Source: Limnephilus marmoratus (Eukaryota > Arthropoda > Insecta > Trichoptera > Limnephilidae). From it: a stretch of 64,000 nucleotides of DNA. Positions 22,146-32,811 of this stretch are shown here, piece after piece (positions within the stretch are counted from its first letter, which is position 1; the number at the start of each line of letters is the position of its first letter). The notes under the pieces are model-generated. The model did not search any database, was not told where the DNA came from, and saw nothing but the letters and a program-made list of their open reading frames with translations. The stretch covers positions 39,502,676-39,566,675 of the forward strand of contig OU862915.1 of NCBI GenBank assembly GCA_917880885.1, read 5' to 3'. The translations under genes were made by a program, and so were the position numbers.

Positions 22146-22209
22146 AAGTGAAATACAAAAGATGTATTTAAATTCAAAAAATAAAAACAAGTTTATCCTT
22201 ATTCACAGG

Positions 22210-23223
22210 CAGTACCGGATTATCCCTAAGGCAGAGTAGGCAACTGCCTAGGGGCCCCGCATCGGTAAGGGGCCCCGCATCGGCTAGGGTCCCCGCCTCC
22301 CGAGAAAAAATGACTTGCTTTAATTAGTGAGCAACGAAGTTGCTCACTAATGAAGCAAGTTTTTTAAAGGCGAAATAATAAGCTAAGGGTTTTAAAGGCG
22401 AAATAAAGGCATATTGTCATGATTTTTTTGGGATATGAATAATGTTGGTTTAATTTATATCATACACAGTTTGTAGTATAACATCTGAAGTATCTTTGAA
22501 AAAATTTCAATTAAAAATATCAATAAATAAGTCCGTGAGAGCGAATCTCCGGAGGCGCCCCGAAAAAAAATTGTTTAGCGGTGAACTCCATAACTCGTCA
22601 CCGGATCATTTGAAACAAAAAATCGAAACGCGTTTAAAAGGTAATAATATGTTTTCCTAGGTAGTCAGAGGGAGTTTTTATCGATTTTTTTTGGCAGCAT
22701 TTTAAACTGAAAAGACGCGATTTTCGCAAAAAAATTTAGGTGAATTTGTTATTATAAAATGGTAAAAAAAACTCCAACCTGTTGATTTATGTGTAGAAAT
22801 AATATACAATATTTCAAAAGCATCGGTTAAGTCAAGTCAAGATTTTGAGTTATGATGTTCACGAACTTCAGAAATGTTTGCGAGAAACCCGATTTTAAAA
22901 CTATTATACTCGAAATATACTTGAATTGAGCATGATGGCCGGTCGCTTGAAACACCGTATCTTCGTTAGTTTTGCTCCGGTTTACTTGAAATTTGACACA
23001 ATACTCTCGACATGCTGTACATTTAGAAAAAAAAAAAAAGTTTTAAAACCTCCCCCCCCCCCCCTTAAAGCCTTATAAAGTATTTGATCAAGGGAACAAG
23101 GAGGCATTTGGTGGCACCTTCAACCCCCCCCCCCCCCCCCCCCCCCCCTCCTAGTAAGAGATTGGTAAGGGGGCCCCGAGACGTGGATTGCCTAGGGGCC
23201 CCGACATGGTTAATCCGGCCCTG
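22210..23223. mobile_element. Non-autonomous hAT element, 1014 bases
   Basis: Begins CAGTACCGGATTATCC and ends GGTTAATCCGGCCCTG. The ends are inverted repeats with a few changes, and each end also carries GCCTAGGGGCCCCG inverted relative to the other. The element is flanked by a perfect 8-base duplication TTCACAGG (22202-22209, 23224-23231), diagnostic for hAT. It has no transposase frame. The interior holds C-runs of 13 and 25 bases. Confidence 0.93.
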
Positions 23224-23399
23224 TTCACAGGAAACCATTGTTGATAACGAATGTGTGCATACTTAATTTAAAAAACCTGGTTGGATGGAATTCGGTTCGT
23301 TATTTATGGTTAAAAAAAAAATAACTTGATTTTTTTAGGTTGGTGCCAATATGAAAACAAGTTTTAAAATTCGTTTATCCAAAAGCTTCTTTTTGAAGA

Positions 23400-23690
23400 C
23401 TAGCTGTCCCGGACACGCGTTGCTTTGGCTACCGGTTGGTTAGCCAAACTTTATAACCAACGCCATCTGTTAATTTGCAATCAAATCAAATCCACACAGT
23501 GATCAATTTCCACACCAATTTTCACAAAACCTTGACAAATTATATACCTAAAAAACCTTCCTCGTGAATCACTCTATCTATTGGTGAAAACCGCATGAAA
23601 ATCCGTTCGTTAGTATTTGAGTTTATCGCGAACAGATAGATAGACAGACGCGTCGGGGGACTTTTATTTATAATATTTTGAATGATTGAT
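23400..23690 (+). mobile_element. Dispersed element related to F5
   Basis: Begins CTAGCTGTCCCGGACACGCG, parallel to CTAGCTGGTACCCGGCATGC at 56218, and ends with an AACAGATAGATAGACAGACG stretch. It lacks the pyrimidine-rich middle of F5. Superfamily not assigned. Confidence 0.5.
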
Positions 23691-23847
23691 TGATTTTGAA
23701 GAAGTATGTCTGTCTTTTTTGATAAAGATTTTTTTCAGTAATGATACGAATTTTTCAGTAGTGATTTTCAATAGGATATTGATTTATCGTTGCGATAAAA
23801 AATATACTAGGTAAAGAGGTAATACTAAAAGTAATATTATTTTTAAT

Positions 23848-23895
23848 TAGTTCCACACAAGAGGCCCTGAGGGAAGAAATCTTTGGGGATGCTGT
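23848..23895 (-). mobile_element. Short 3'-tail relic of La/F2
   Basis: Reads, on the plus strand, TTCCACACAAGAGGCCCTGA then GGGAAGAAATC and GGGGATGCTGTG. These are the two arms of the shared 3' hairpin. Nothing of the body is present. Confidence 0.55.
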
Positions 23896-23984
23896 GATAT
23901 AATACCAGATTTAAAAATATATATCGGTGAGTTGGTATATTACCTGCTCTAGCAACGGATGGAGCTCAGTTTTCCACGAGACCA

Positions 23985-24895
23985 AGAAAATTTTAATAAA
24001 TTATTTTGCTATTAAGAGAGTGCTCCCAACTTTGAGCCAGTGGGACTATGTCTTACCAATTGGAGCATGTTGTGAGGCTGAATGGAGTTTTCTTCTTCTT
24101 TCGTTCGGTGTTTAATTGTTCCCCGATATTTAATGATTCCCCTTGGCCGGGAGACCTGTTGGTCTTCGGCCACTTACGTAGCGGCATAATTTGTAGTCGG
24201 AGGCCCTTTTAATATTTGGATGTCGTATCACTCGTTACACTACTTTACACGCGCGGTAACAATATATATGTGCTGGTGACATCTGAATGGAATGATGACG
24301 AAATGTAGATGGTGGCGCAAAAGTTGTCACCCGATGTTCTTTGGCTGTAATTGGATTGTGTTTATTTGATGTCTTAAATTTTTTCCATAAGTCGAGAAAA
24401 TGATATGACCACGGGCCCGATTTATGGCATTTTCCATCACTCTTTCCTGAAATTTCGGCGATAGGTTCTCGCATTCTTGACGGAAACCCCACAAAAAGAA
24501 AACTGGAATGGTTAAATCGGGCGATCTTGCGGGCCAGTGCAAATACCAAAACGAGAGATTAGTCCATCCGGAAATGCGTTTTTTCAAAAAAATTCCGCTT
24601 TCTTGAGGAGTATAGCGATTCACGTCTAGTTGACGTGTGTTTTGTACCTGTTTACTTTACAAAAGTCAAAGCAGAACTGACATTTGCCGCCATTTGCAAA
24701 AATTATGGCATCTTCCGATAAAGTGATGACTTTTGCGCCACCTTGTATAAGCAGAAGAGAAGAGTTTAGAAGTACCTGAAGGTCACCAAATGCGGCTAAA
24801 ATCATTTAAAACTTTTCCATTCTGAATGGTGGTCTTTCACTGGGGCTATACTGAAAGTATCTACCACTCGATGCCCTAATTTTATTGTTATAAAT
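23985..24895 (-). mobile_element. SINE F3, split by an insertion
   Basis: Two blocks, 23990-24110 (GAGCCAGTGGGACTATG, TGTTGTGAGGCTGAA) and 24770-24895 (AAGGTCACCAAATGCGGC, TTCTGAATGGTGGTCTT), align in order with the F3 copy at 42105-42370. They are pushed apart by about 650 bases that include a mariner-like relic. The tRNA-like head is not visible in this copy. Confidence 0.65.
24306..24749 (-). mobile_element. Mariner-like element, internally deleted
   Basis: The ends are inverted repeats around GGTGGCGCAAAAGT, just inside TA dinucleotides at both borders. On the minus strand a broken frame carries HWPARSPDLTIPVFFLWGF, the HWPARSPDLxPxDFFLWG block of the third catalytic region of Tc1/mariner transposases. 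At 444 bases only the C-terminal part remains. Confidence 0.75.
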
Positions 24896-24900
24896 AGAAA

Positions 24901-24995
24901 TATAGGGTGGTGCTAAATAACCCTTTTATTTTTAATCTTATTGTAATGTGTAATTAGATTCAAATCATATCGGTAGTTTTGCGCCACCCTTTATA
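24901..24995. mobile_element. Small mariner-type MITE
   Basis: A 95-base element starting TATAGGGTGGTGCTAAA and ending TTTTGCGCCACCCTTTATA, inverted repeats of the same type as the element at 24306-24749. It probably derives from a relative by internal deletion. Confidence 0.7.
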
Positions 24996-25044
24996 ATAAA
25001 CTTTATTAGTTCAGAATTTGTTTTTAAAAAAGACAAATGTTACA

Positions 25045-25150
25045 AATTACCTGAAAATATTTGAAATCTCCTGCTACCTATCTACCATCGTTTTCAGTGG
25101 AAGATGTTGCTTGCAATATAATGGAGGACTTTGCCAGTCCAAGAAATGAA
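25045..25150 (-). repeat. Dispersed repeat F4, copy 1
   Basis: Shares GAAATATTTTCAG / CAGTGGAAGATGTTG / GGAGGACTTTGCCAGTC blocks with 63690-63835 (same strand) and, inverted, 43752-43855. No coding content; origin unknown. Confidence 0.45.
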
Positions 25151-25552
25151 CTCACGACGCCTTGTTTAATTACTAATTATTATTTACGTTATTATCATAT
25201 CAATTTTTTTTCAAAAGTATCTAATGCTTGTTATTACCACTGTTGACACATACTTACAGCATTCACAAAAGAATTATTTTGATTCAAGTGAGGTGTTGAG
25301 ATTTGTTGCCAATACTTTTTAATGTGTGATTGATGTGTTGAACTTCACAACCAGCATGGACCAAGTATTGAACTTTAGTCACTGACTAGAGTTCAATTCT
25401 CCAGAGATCAATTTTGATACGTCAATAATAGTAATAATAGTTTATGCTGTCAACCCGGGCGCTTATTGTTTTAAATTATTGTACACATGTAAGTAACCCA
25501 TCTCACTAGACTATGTCTGTTCTGAGACGGCTACAAATACATATATTTACGG

Positions 25553-25765
25553 ATGCATGCATTTACACATTCATATATATACATATATACATACACACAT
25601 ACATACATGAATTTATATATAATAACATGTAGATACTTATGTATATGCACACTATATATATATAAACTTACATATATACATACAATCACACGTATATACG
25701 AGTACACATACGTGTTCGCAGAATGCACAGAATCATACACATACATATAAAAACATAAGTATACA
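25553..25765. repeat. TA/CA-rich microsatellite tract
   Basis: Mixed ATACAT / ACATAC / TATATA repeats. They leave open frames on both strands, which I attribute to the low complexity. Confidence 0.8.
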
Positions 25766-25835
25766 TAATGTAGATATCAACAATTCAATGTACTAATAAT
25801 AACGAACAATTAATCCAAAAAAACACTTGCTTTAC

Positions 25836-26034
25836 CTGGCGAAATCATGAAGAACGGGATACAAGTTCATACGAGCTAAAAATGGAAGTATCATGATGAG
25901 GAAAACCGAAACATCTCCAATAATCCAAATTAGAGAGCCAGAAGACATCCCCTCTGAATAAAGGACAATACAACCACCTAGAACTATAAACAAATACCTT
26001 TCAACATGTCGGATGAAACCTTTGTTCACGAAAA
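25836..26034 (-). other. Possible orphan exon with two membrane segments
   Basis: A 199-base stretch with a splice-acceptor-like ACATTTATAG before it and a donor CCAG/GTAAAG after it. It encodes RHVERYLFIVLGGCIVLYSE, a short loop, then LIWIIGDVSVFLIMILPFLA and RMNLYPVLHDFAR. Two hydrophobic helices are clear. I do not recognise the family. The spacing weakly recalls the C-terminal helices of sodium:alanine-type symporters, but that is a guess. No neighbouring exon is visible, and it lies in DNA present in copy B only. It may be a chance frame or a relocated gene piece. Confidence 0.3.
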
Positions 26035-27097
26035 CTATAAATGTAAAAACCCCATCGAACTTAATACCTTTTTTAGAAATGTAAATTTTTCAATACTTAA
26101 CTTATATATTAGAAGTTTAAGAAGCATTTCCATGAACTCTGTACCCTCGTTCGTAATTTTGATTTTTCTCCTAGAGTAATTGTACTAACTGAAACTCCAA
26201 TGAAAGCTGTAATTCCATATAATTTAACTGAACATACCACAATTTCTGCTGCCTGTAAGCATACTGGACATGATGGAGTGACTGTCTTTTGTCATAATAC
26301 TTTAAAAAATGTTGCGGCTGAATTTATTGATTTTAAGACGGCTTATGTAATAAAATTAACTTTAAATGTCTCGTAGCAGCCGTATATAGATCCCCTTCTT
26401 TAAATGATTTTCAATTTGTAGATGAACTAAAAACATTTGTTAGAAATCTTGACAGACATAACTTTACTTTCTCCTTAAAGGGGGACATGAATGTAAATAT
26501 GAATGAGAATACAAAAAATATTAATTGCCAAAACGAATATCTAGATTGTTTATCAAGTTCTGGATACCTGTCATATATTAACTCACCAACAAGAGTAACC
26601 TTAAAGAACTCTACATGTTTAGACCACATATTTGTCAAGACACACAAATCTGTCCTCAATTCTAGAAACAAACATCACTGCTCATTTTTCAACACTATAT
26701 TGGCATAATTTCAAAAATTTGACTATAAACAAAATTGTTAAACTCTTGAAAAGGTAGACTTTATTATCATGAATCAAATTCTTTACGGCATTTAGAATGT
26801 TGGGAAAATGTTCTATCTTTAGTTAACCCACATTCAGCATTAGAAAATTTCTATAAAACTCTACAAGATAATATTCTGAAAAGTGAAAATAAAATTGTTG
26901 TACCAAAGTATTTAATGCACAGAAACTTGCTCAATAGGCTGATTCGAAATTGTTAAAAGAAATACAATTGTGAAAAAATTGAAAACGCTAAAATTGATAG
27001 TAAAAAAACAAGGAATATTAGGTATACATGAAATTATGAACAAAAAAATATATCTTCAACTGTTGTAAATGAGGTTAAAATAAATAACAAATTAATA

Positions 27098-27513
27098 TTT
27101 TTATTTTTATTTTAACTTTATGAGTAAAACCTCAAATTGTAATATTTAATTAAACGAAGACAATATAAGCGAAAGTCAGTCGAAAATCTGAGAACAGAAA
27201 AATCAGAAAAAGATATTGACACCGCTGGGACTTGAACCCAGGACCTCTTGCTTATCTTGCAATCATACATAAAGATAGTTGCCAATAATATATGCGTTAA
27301 GAGAATGAAGATAATGTGGGCGGTTCTTAGTCGAAGTATGATACAGTTAAAAATGACCGAAATGGATATCGGCACGGTGGCGCAGTGGTTAGCGCGTTTG
27401 CCCGGAAAGCAAGAGGTCCTGGGTTCAAGTCCCAGCGGTGTCAATATCTTTTTCTGATTTTTCTGTTCTCAGATTTTCGACTGACTTTCGCTTATATTGT
27501 CTTCGTTTAATTA
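27098..27513 (-). mobile_element. Palindromic tRNA-derived SINE with 12-base target duplication
   Basis: Inserted in LINE Ld between two copies of AACAAATTAATA (27086-27097, 27514-27525). The left end is an A-rich tail read on the minus strand. The arms of about 110 bases (27150-27260 and 27405-27516) are nearly perfect inverted copies of the SINE body plus the 3' half of its tRNA-like head. The full head is only in the right arm. A shorter body copy lies at 44555-44830. This looks like a head-to-head or 5'-inverted insertion product. Confidence 0.85.
27371..27442 (+). tRNA. tRNA-like head of a SINE (72 bases)
   Basis: Folds as a tRNA: acceptor GGCACGG against CGGTGTC with one mismatch, A box TGGCGCAGTGG, anticodon stem TTTGC/GCAAG with a 7-base loop CCGGAAA (GGA at the anticodon position, C instead of U33), a 5-base variable loop, and a T arm CTGGG-TTCAAGT-CCCAG with B box GGTTCAAGTCC. 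GGA would be serine, but the long serine variable arm is absent. Its place inside a retroposed palindrome argues for a SINE promoter and against a working tRNA gene. Confidence 0.7.
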
Positions 27514-29141
27514 AACAAATTAATAACTGACAAATCTACCATTGCCGAAAACTTCAATAACTTCTTTACAAATATAGTAGATGAGGTACTTAAATTATTT
27601 AGTATAAATGATAATAACACTCTCCTAAAGACATCTTCGCAATTAATTGCAGATAATGAATAAATCAACCCTATAGAAAATTTCTCACCTATAAATGAAA
27701 TTGAAAAATATGTTGATAGCCTAAAACCATCTAATTCTAAGGGAACTGATGGATTATCTTATAATACATTAAAAACATTAAAAAATATATATCTTAACTC
27801 CTCTGGAACATATTTTTTTTAATATGTGGCTAAAGAGGGTCATTTTCCAAAACAGTTTAATATCTCCACCATAATACCAATTCATAAATCTGGTGAAACA
27901 CATAAATTAGATAATTATAGACCAAGCTCACTTATTTCAAACCTATCAAAAATATTAGAAAAATGCATCAAAAATAGAATCATAGAACACTAGAATAATA
28001 TAATATTCTATTAAGCACTGAAGATGTAATATATGATTTAACAAAAAATGTTCACAAAAATATACAAAAATAGAATCACTGAATACTAGAAAAATACAAT
28101 ATTCTATTAAGCACTGAAGATGCAATATGTGACTTAACAAAAAATATACACATCTATCGATAAAAATAAGAAAAGTCTTGCTTTATTCTTAGATTTAACA
28201 AAAGCTTTCGATACTGTAAATCATATCTTACTCATTAAAGAAATAACTCAACTAGGTTTCAAAAAAGACACTCTAAAAATACTGACAAACTATCTTAAAG
28301 ACAGAACACAAAAAACAAAAATTGGGAATACGTATTACAAGTTAGATAGTTCATAAGCACAGATCAAAAAATGAGGTTCCGCAAGGAACTGTACTTGGGC
28401 CGATTCTATTTTTGATGAATATAAATAATTTACGTAATTTTGTAATCCCAGGAAAAATTATTTCTTACGCCGACGACACGGCAATAATAGTAAACAGAAA
28501 TTCTTGGATTGAAACTTTTTCTAAGGCAAAATAATGTATTGCACTGGTTTCAACATAAATTAGCTAAAATGTGACAAACTCATTTTAAACTACAGCGAAA
28601 CCTTTTATTTACATTTTTATAAAAACGTTAAAAACAAACCTTACCATATCCTTAAATTTAGAATCCACAATACAAGTTGCAATCAAGAAGCTTGTGCAAT
28701 GAACTCGTCAAAGTTGAAAATATTAAATATTTAGGTATATCTATTGATTCACATCTAAATTGGAAATGAAGATATCTTATTACATATTTTATGGACTTAA
28801 GGAAGTACCCAATCTTGTGAAATTGATAATGATGCTTTTTTATTAAATTAAATTAAATAACCCTTTTCCCTGGTTCAATCTTCAATAAAAACCTACGGCA
28901 TTATAGGATGGGGTGGTGCACTTGATGCATTTATTAAGCCTTTACGAACCACTCAAAAGCGCATCACTAAATTTATGTATAGGTAATAGAAATAAAACAT
29001 ACTCGACCGAGTTATTATTCAAAGAGACTAAAATATTCAATATCCGTAAATTATTTATATTGCAGACTATGAAATATGTATTTAAAAACAAAAATTTAAT
29101 CGTTCAAATGAAAACAGTATTAGCAAAAGGACTAATAATAT

Positions 29142-29301
29142 AGTAGACCACCCCTCTCCCCCTCCCCCATATGTTATGCCTATAAACCGTAGACTAAGAA
29201 TTATTTGTACCAGTCTGAAGATGACTCTAACGAGCTGAAACCGGTTACGGTCAAATAAAATTAAGTGGAATAAAGTTTTATATTCGTTTTATTATAATAT
29301 A
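29142..29301 (+). mobile_element. 160-base hammerhead-bearing cassette
   Basis: Inserted in the C-terminal coding part of LINE Ld. It is bounded by GACTAATAATAT at 29130-29141 and again at 29302-29313, a 12-base target duplication. It contains the hammerhead-like motif and has no coding capacity. The LINE resumes afterwards with IPQTNTKLMRTHGSFIG. A truncated Penelope-like 3' end or a retrozyme copy would fit. Confidence 0.7.
29201..29258 (+). ncRNA. Hammerhead ribozyme-like motif 2
   Basis: Core CTGAAGA (29215-29221), an imperfect stem II (CTC/GAG closing a TAAC loop), core GAAA (29237-29240), stem III CCG-GTTA-CGG (29241-29250) and the triplet GTC with cleavage expected after 29252. Stem III is a proper hairpin, unlike motifs 1 and 3. 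Stem I is weak: one pair at the core, then TTATTT with AAATAA further out. Confidence 0.55.
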
Positions 29302-29460
29302 GACTAATAATATGTTTTACATCCCCCAAACCAATACCAAATTAATGCGAACACATGGTAGTTTTATTGGTCCTCGTACATTTAAACTTCTACCAAAAAC
29401 ACATTCAAATGACAGATAAAATAAAATTTACATAAAAAATTCAAATTATGGCTGAATAAT

Positions 29461-29930
29461 TTACTACGTTTTTTTTTCACAGATGATGATGCTAATTACT
29501 ATTATGATGCTGATACTTATTGATGTTATATAGCATTTTGTTTATATTACACACACACAGGCAGGGCCGTAGTGGGTTCCTATTACCTACTTTTGTGTAT
29601 TATATATTTTCTTATTGCTTACTATTACAATATTACTTGTACCTTAAGTTTATATCTTACTGTATTTAGAAAACATGTTACATTACTTTTGAAATGTATA
29701 TATGTACATATAGTGGGAAAAAATAAAGAGAAAAAGAATTATTGGAATTTACATAGTTTCATCTAATAAAAAAATCATCAGATTCACATAGTACTGCAAG
29801 CATCTACAACTAAAACTATTCAAATTTCAACAAAATAATATAAATGAACAAGCAGTAATAATAATATAAGCAGGCGTAAAACATAAGCAGTAGTAATAAG
29901 TAAGAATAAATAAATTCAATCTATTCAGTA
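29461..29930. other. AT-rich DNA, no gene
   Basis: Lies between LINE Ld and the point where the match to copy A resumes at about 29940. I see no element ends. Confidence 0.35.
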
Positions 29931-30174
29931 TACGAATAAAAAAACGCAAAAAGAAAACTAAATATCACAACAAATCAACTTCCTTGCATCTTGACACAGT
30001 TAACTTTGTAAGCGGCCAAAAAAAGAACTAATGGACAAAAGGCGTATTTCTAAATACATTGTTTTTTTTTTCTATCCACAAAATCAACAATAGCGAACGA
30101 CGCGATTTGTGAATATGTTTGGAAAATTCCATGTAAATTTTTTTGCGCCATATCACTTCAACGCCACTAGTAAA

Positions 30175-30545
30175 CGATCAAAAAGAAGAAGAAGATGTTT
30201 TAAAAGGGAAATATTATGTAAATAGTTTGTTAGAAAAATTATAATAATTTATCGAAATTTGTAAAAATATTTAACAAAACTCGACATATTTAAAGAGCAA
30301 AAATCTGACGACAAATGTCTTACCAAGTGTTTAATGAAACGCTGTGAGTTTTTTCATACATATGTATAACTGGAAAAATAACAGAAAAAACGTGTTTATA
30401 GTAATTTTTGGAGCATACTTCGCGATTGTTTTCTGTCGAGAGAATTTCACATAATTAATGTTTCGACTCGGAAGACATTACCTTAAAAAATAACATTTAT
30501 TTTTTTTAAGAGCTTAAAAACTGTTCAAGAAAAGAAAGTTATACT
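30175..30545 (+). repeat. Dispersed repeat R1, copy 3
   Basis: The copy-B counterpart of R1 copy 1 (845-2480), here uninterrupted. This shows that the LINE and F5 insertions in copy A came after the duplication. Blocks AAAAAGAAGAAGAAGATG and TTTTCTGTCGAGAGAATTTC are clear. Confidence 0.7.
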
Positions 30546-30799
30546 TTGCCGACTTTGATTAAAATTTGAGATGTTTGAAATACTATTGCTAAAATTACCT
30601 TCAAATAGTTAAAACCATTACATTTAAATATCTTGAAATCTTAGTTCCTCCTTTAGCCGCCTGCAGATTTAAAATTGTTAATGATCGTTTTTACTATTTG
30701 GTTTATTATACGTATTTTACATTGGCACGCTTTAATATACCAAACCACACTTCGAATACAGTGGAAAAAGTCACTATGTTACTGTGTTTTATTTATATA

Positions 30800-32509
30800 T
30801 TATTCAATACCGCCAAAATTTTTGATGTTCAAAAGATTCTTGGTATACTCAAACAGTCTGTTTTGTTCATTGACACTCTTTGAAAAGCTGGAAGAGAAGA
30901 TTGGCTTGCAATCACTGATGAACTGTCCCCCGGTTCCTTCGAGTTTATCAGACAGGCAGCAGTACAGAACTGTAGTGGCTCCTTCAAGAGGGGATTTCAT
31001 CATTCTCATCACTTGTGCGACAACGAAGTTGGATTTATACTTCTTGGTCATCTGGGTGTCCACGATACCAGGGTGGACTGCGTAGGATCTGATGGGGAGG
31101 TGGCGAGACACACATTCGCGGTCAAGGTATCTTGAAAGCATCAACTGGAAGAATAAATGAGAGATTAGAATATGTTTCTGGAGGTTACCAATCGAAATGA
31201 AAACTAGACATTAAGGTATTTTCAAGAGGTGCTTATGAAAGTCTACAGGTGTGTAGCAATGCAATGAAAGCAATGTGTCGTTAGTTTTCTTCTACGACTA
31301 CATACATTTAGGAACCTTTGATGAACATTTAATCATTTTAGTAAATCAAGTGAGCTTTTAGATTATTACTAATAATACACTGAGTAAAACTTGTGTTTAT
31401 TTTACTTACGCATCATTAGACGTTTATAGATTTTATTAAATCAAAAGTAAAAGAAATCATACAATTTTTCAAAGAAGCAAAGAAAATGTCGTTACATTGT
31501 CGTCATTGAACAAATACCAAATACACATTTGGAGAAATTTGATATTTTTAATTAAGTGTAAGAACGACAAACAGAATACCAATTAGTTCGTTCGTTCTTC
31601 TTCATCAGCCTTCTGGCGTCTAGTTTTGGACATAGTATGCCTCCCCAAATATTCATCTTACGTCATCAGCCCATCTCACGTCTTTCCCATTCAAGTACAT
31701 CGTTTGATGATTTAATAGTCACCCATTAGCCGTACCATGAGCCTAGCTTAGATATAATGACAGAAATATCAAAACAAAATTTAACTAACCACAGCAAGTT
31801 TTGACTGAGAGTATGCTGCATAGAGATGAAATTCGTCTTCCATATTAATATCTTCATAGTGGATATTTGTGGTTGAGTGAGCACATGAGCTCAGACTCAC
31901 AATTCTCGATGGAATACCTGCAACTTTACCAGCCATTATCAAATTATTCAACAGCAAATGCGTCAAATAGAAGTGTCCAATATAATTCGTGGCCAAGTGG
32001 ATTTCAAAGCCATCTTCAGTGATTTTGAATGGGTGATCAATGACTCCTGCATTGTTCACCAAGAGATGGATCTCTCGATGTTTTTCTTTGACTTTATCAG
32101 CAAAAGCTTTGACTGAAGCAAGCGACGATGTGTCAAGTCTTAAGAACTCGACAGTTCCTGGGTGATTTTCTTTTATGATTTCTTTTGTTAGTTCTTCGCA
32201 AAGTTCTGGCCTTCTTACTCCGACTATTACATGCATTCCGCATTTAGCCAATCCTTTAATAACGAATACTCCTAATCCCCTTCCTCCTCCTGTAACGACA
32301 GCAGTTTGTCCTTTTCTGTCAGGATATTCTTCCACTTTATTGTAATATTTCATGGCACATCCAAGAACCATAGAAAAGAAACCACCAATTTCTGAATGAG
32401 CTTGGTATTTCAAACCTCGTAAAAAGATTCCTAAGGGATGTGGCTGAGTCGATAGAAAGGCCATCATCACTGCAACAACTCCTAGAATACCTCCTACTTC
32501 AATCAGCAT
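30800..32509 (-). CDS. DHRSX/retinol-dehydrogenase-like SDR, copy B (two exons)
   Basis: Paralogue of the gene at 2720-4412, with the same role inferred. Exon 1 is 32509-31790 (240 codons) and exon 2 is 31144-30800 (114 residues plus stop), giving about 354 residues. The phase-0 intron has donor GTG/GTTAGT and acceptor TTCCAG. TGGGRGLG, NNAG, SLSSCAH, YSQSK and HPGIVDT are all kept. By hand count exon 1 is about 86% identical to copy A at the protein level. Residues 61-107 around the cofactor loop are unchanged, and differences cluster in the N-terminal anchor and in 187-220. Exon 2 is one codon shorter near KSNF. The last exon-1 codon is GTG instead of CAG. No stop or frameshift; it looks functional. 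An AATAAA follows the stop. Confidence 0.9.
31145..31789 (-). other. Intron of SDR gene B
   Basis: A 645-base phase-0 intron at the same position as in gene A. It aligns in part with 3068-3692, including the shared block GTTCGTTCGTTCTTCTTC..CAGCCTTCTGGCGTC near 31580-31620. Confidence 0.85.
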
Positions 32510-32811
32510 TTTGTTGAATCAGGTCTTTGGTTGGATGTCAAATACTGAAACAATGAAATAGTATGCATGAGAAAGGAGAACATTAATGTTAATTCAGTGG
32601 ACAAATAATTCTGATTAGGACAATTTAAGAAGGCAGATTGTAGATATGAAAGGAGGAGTCCCTAATAAAAAGGATTAGCAGTCCATGTTGGAGTTCTGAT
32701 GCCATTCTGATGTATTTGTACGTCGTGGAACTGGCAGAGGAAGGATGAAAGTAGACTTAATGCTGTAGAATAGTGATCCCTTTGGCGTGTTTTAAAAAAT
32801 ATTTTAGCCTG

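Larger units (their letters stand above)
26085..29460 (+). mobile_element. LINE Ld: endonuclease and RT, interrupted twice
   Basis: A nearly full ORF2 read in broken frames. The endonuclease has LNLYIRSLRS, VIVLTETPMK, VAAVYRSPS, FSLKGDMNVN and STCLDHIFVK (26085-26705). The RT has SKGTDGLSYNTL, DNYRPSSLIS, ALFLDLTKAFDTVNHILL, EVPQGTVLGPILF and ISYADDTAII with the catalytic YADD intact (27690-28500). The C-terminal part has YGIIGWGGALD and TELLFKETKIF, and continues after the 29142-29301 insertion. There are several stops and frameshifts. Also inserted is the palindromic SINE at 27098-27513. It sits inside duplication copy B only. Confidence 0.85.

Noticed and set aside
25531..25750. Tyr/Ile/Thr-rich frames on both strands
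   Set aside because: They arise from ATACAT-type microsatellite DNA.
27371..27442. A functional tRNA-Ser gene
   Set aside because: The anticodon position reads GGA, but there is no long variable arm, position 33 is not U, the acceptor has a mismatch, and the unit lies inside a retroposed palindrome with a target duplication. A SINE head explains it better.
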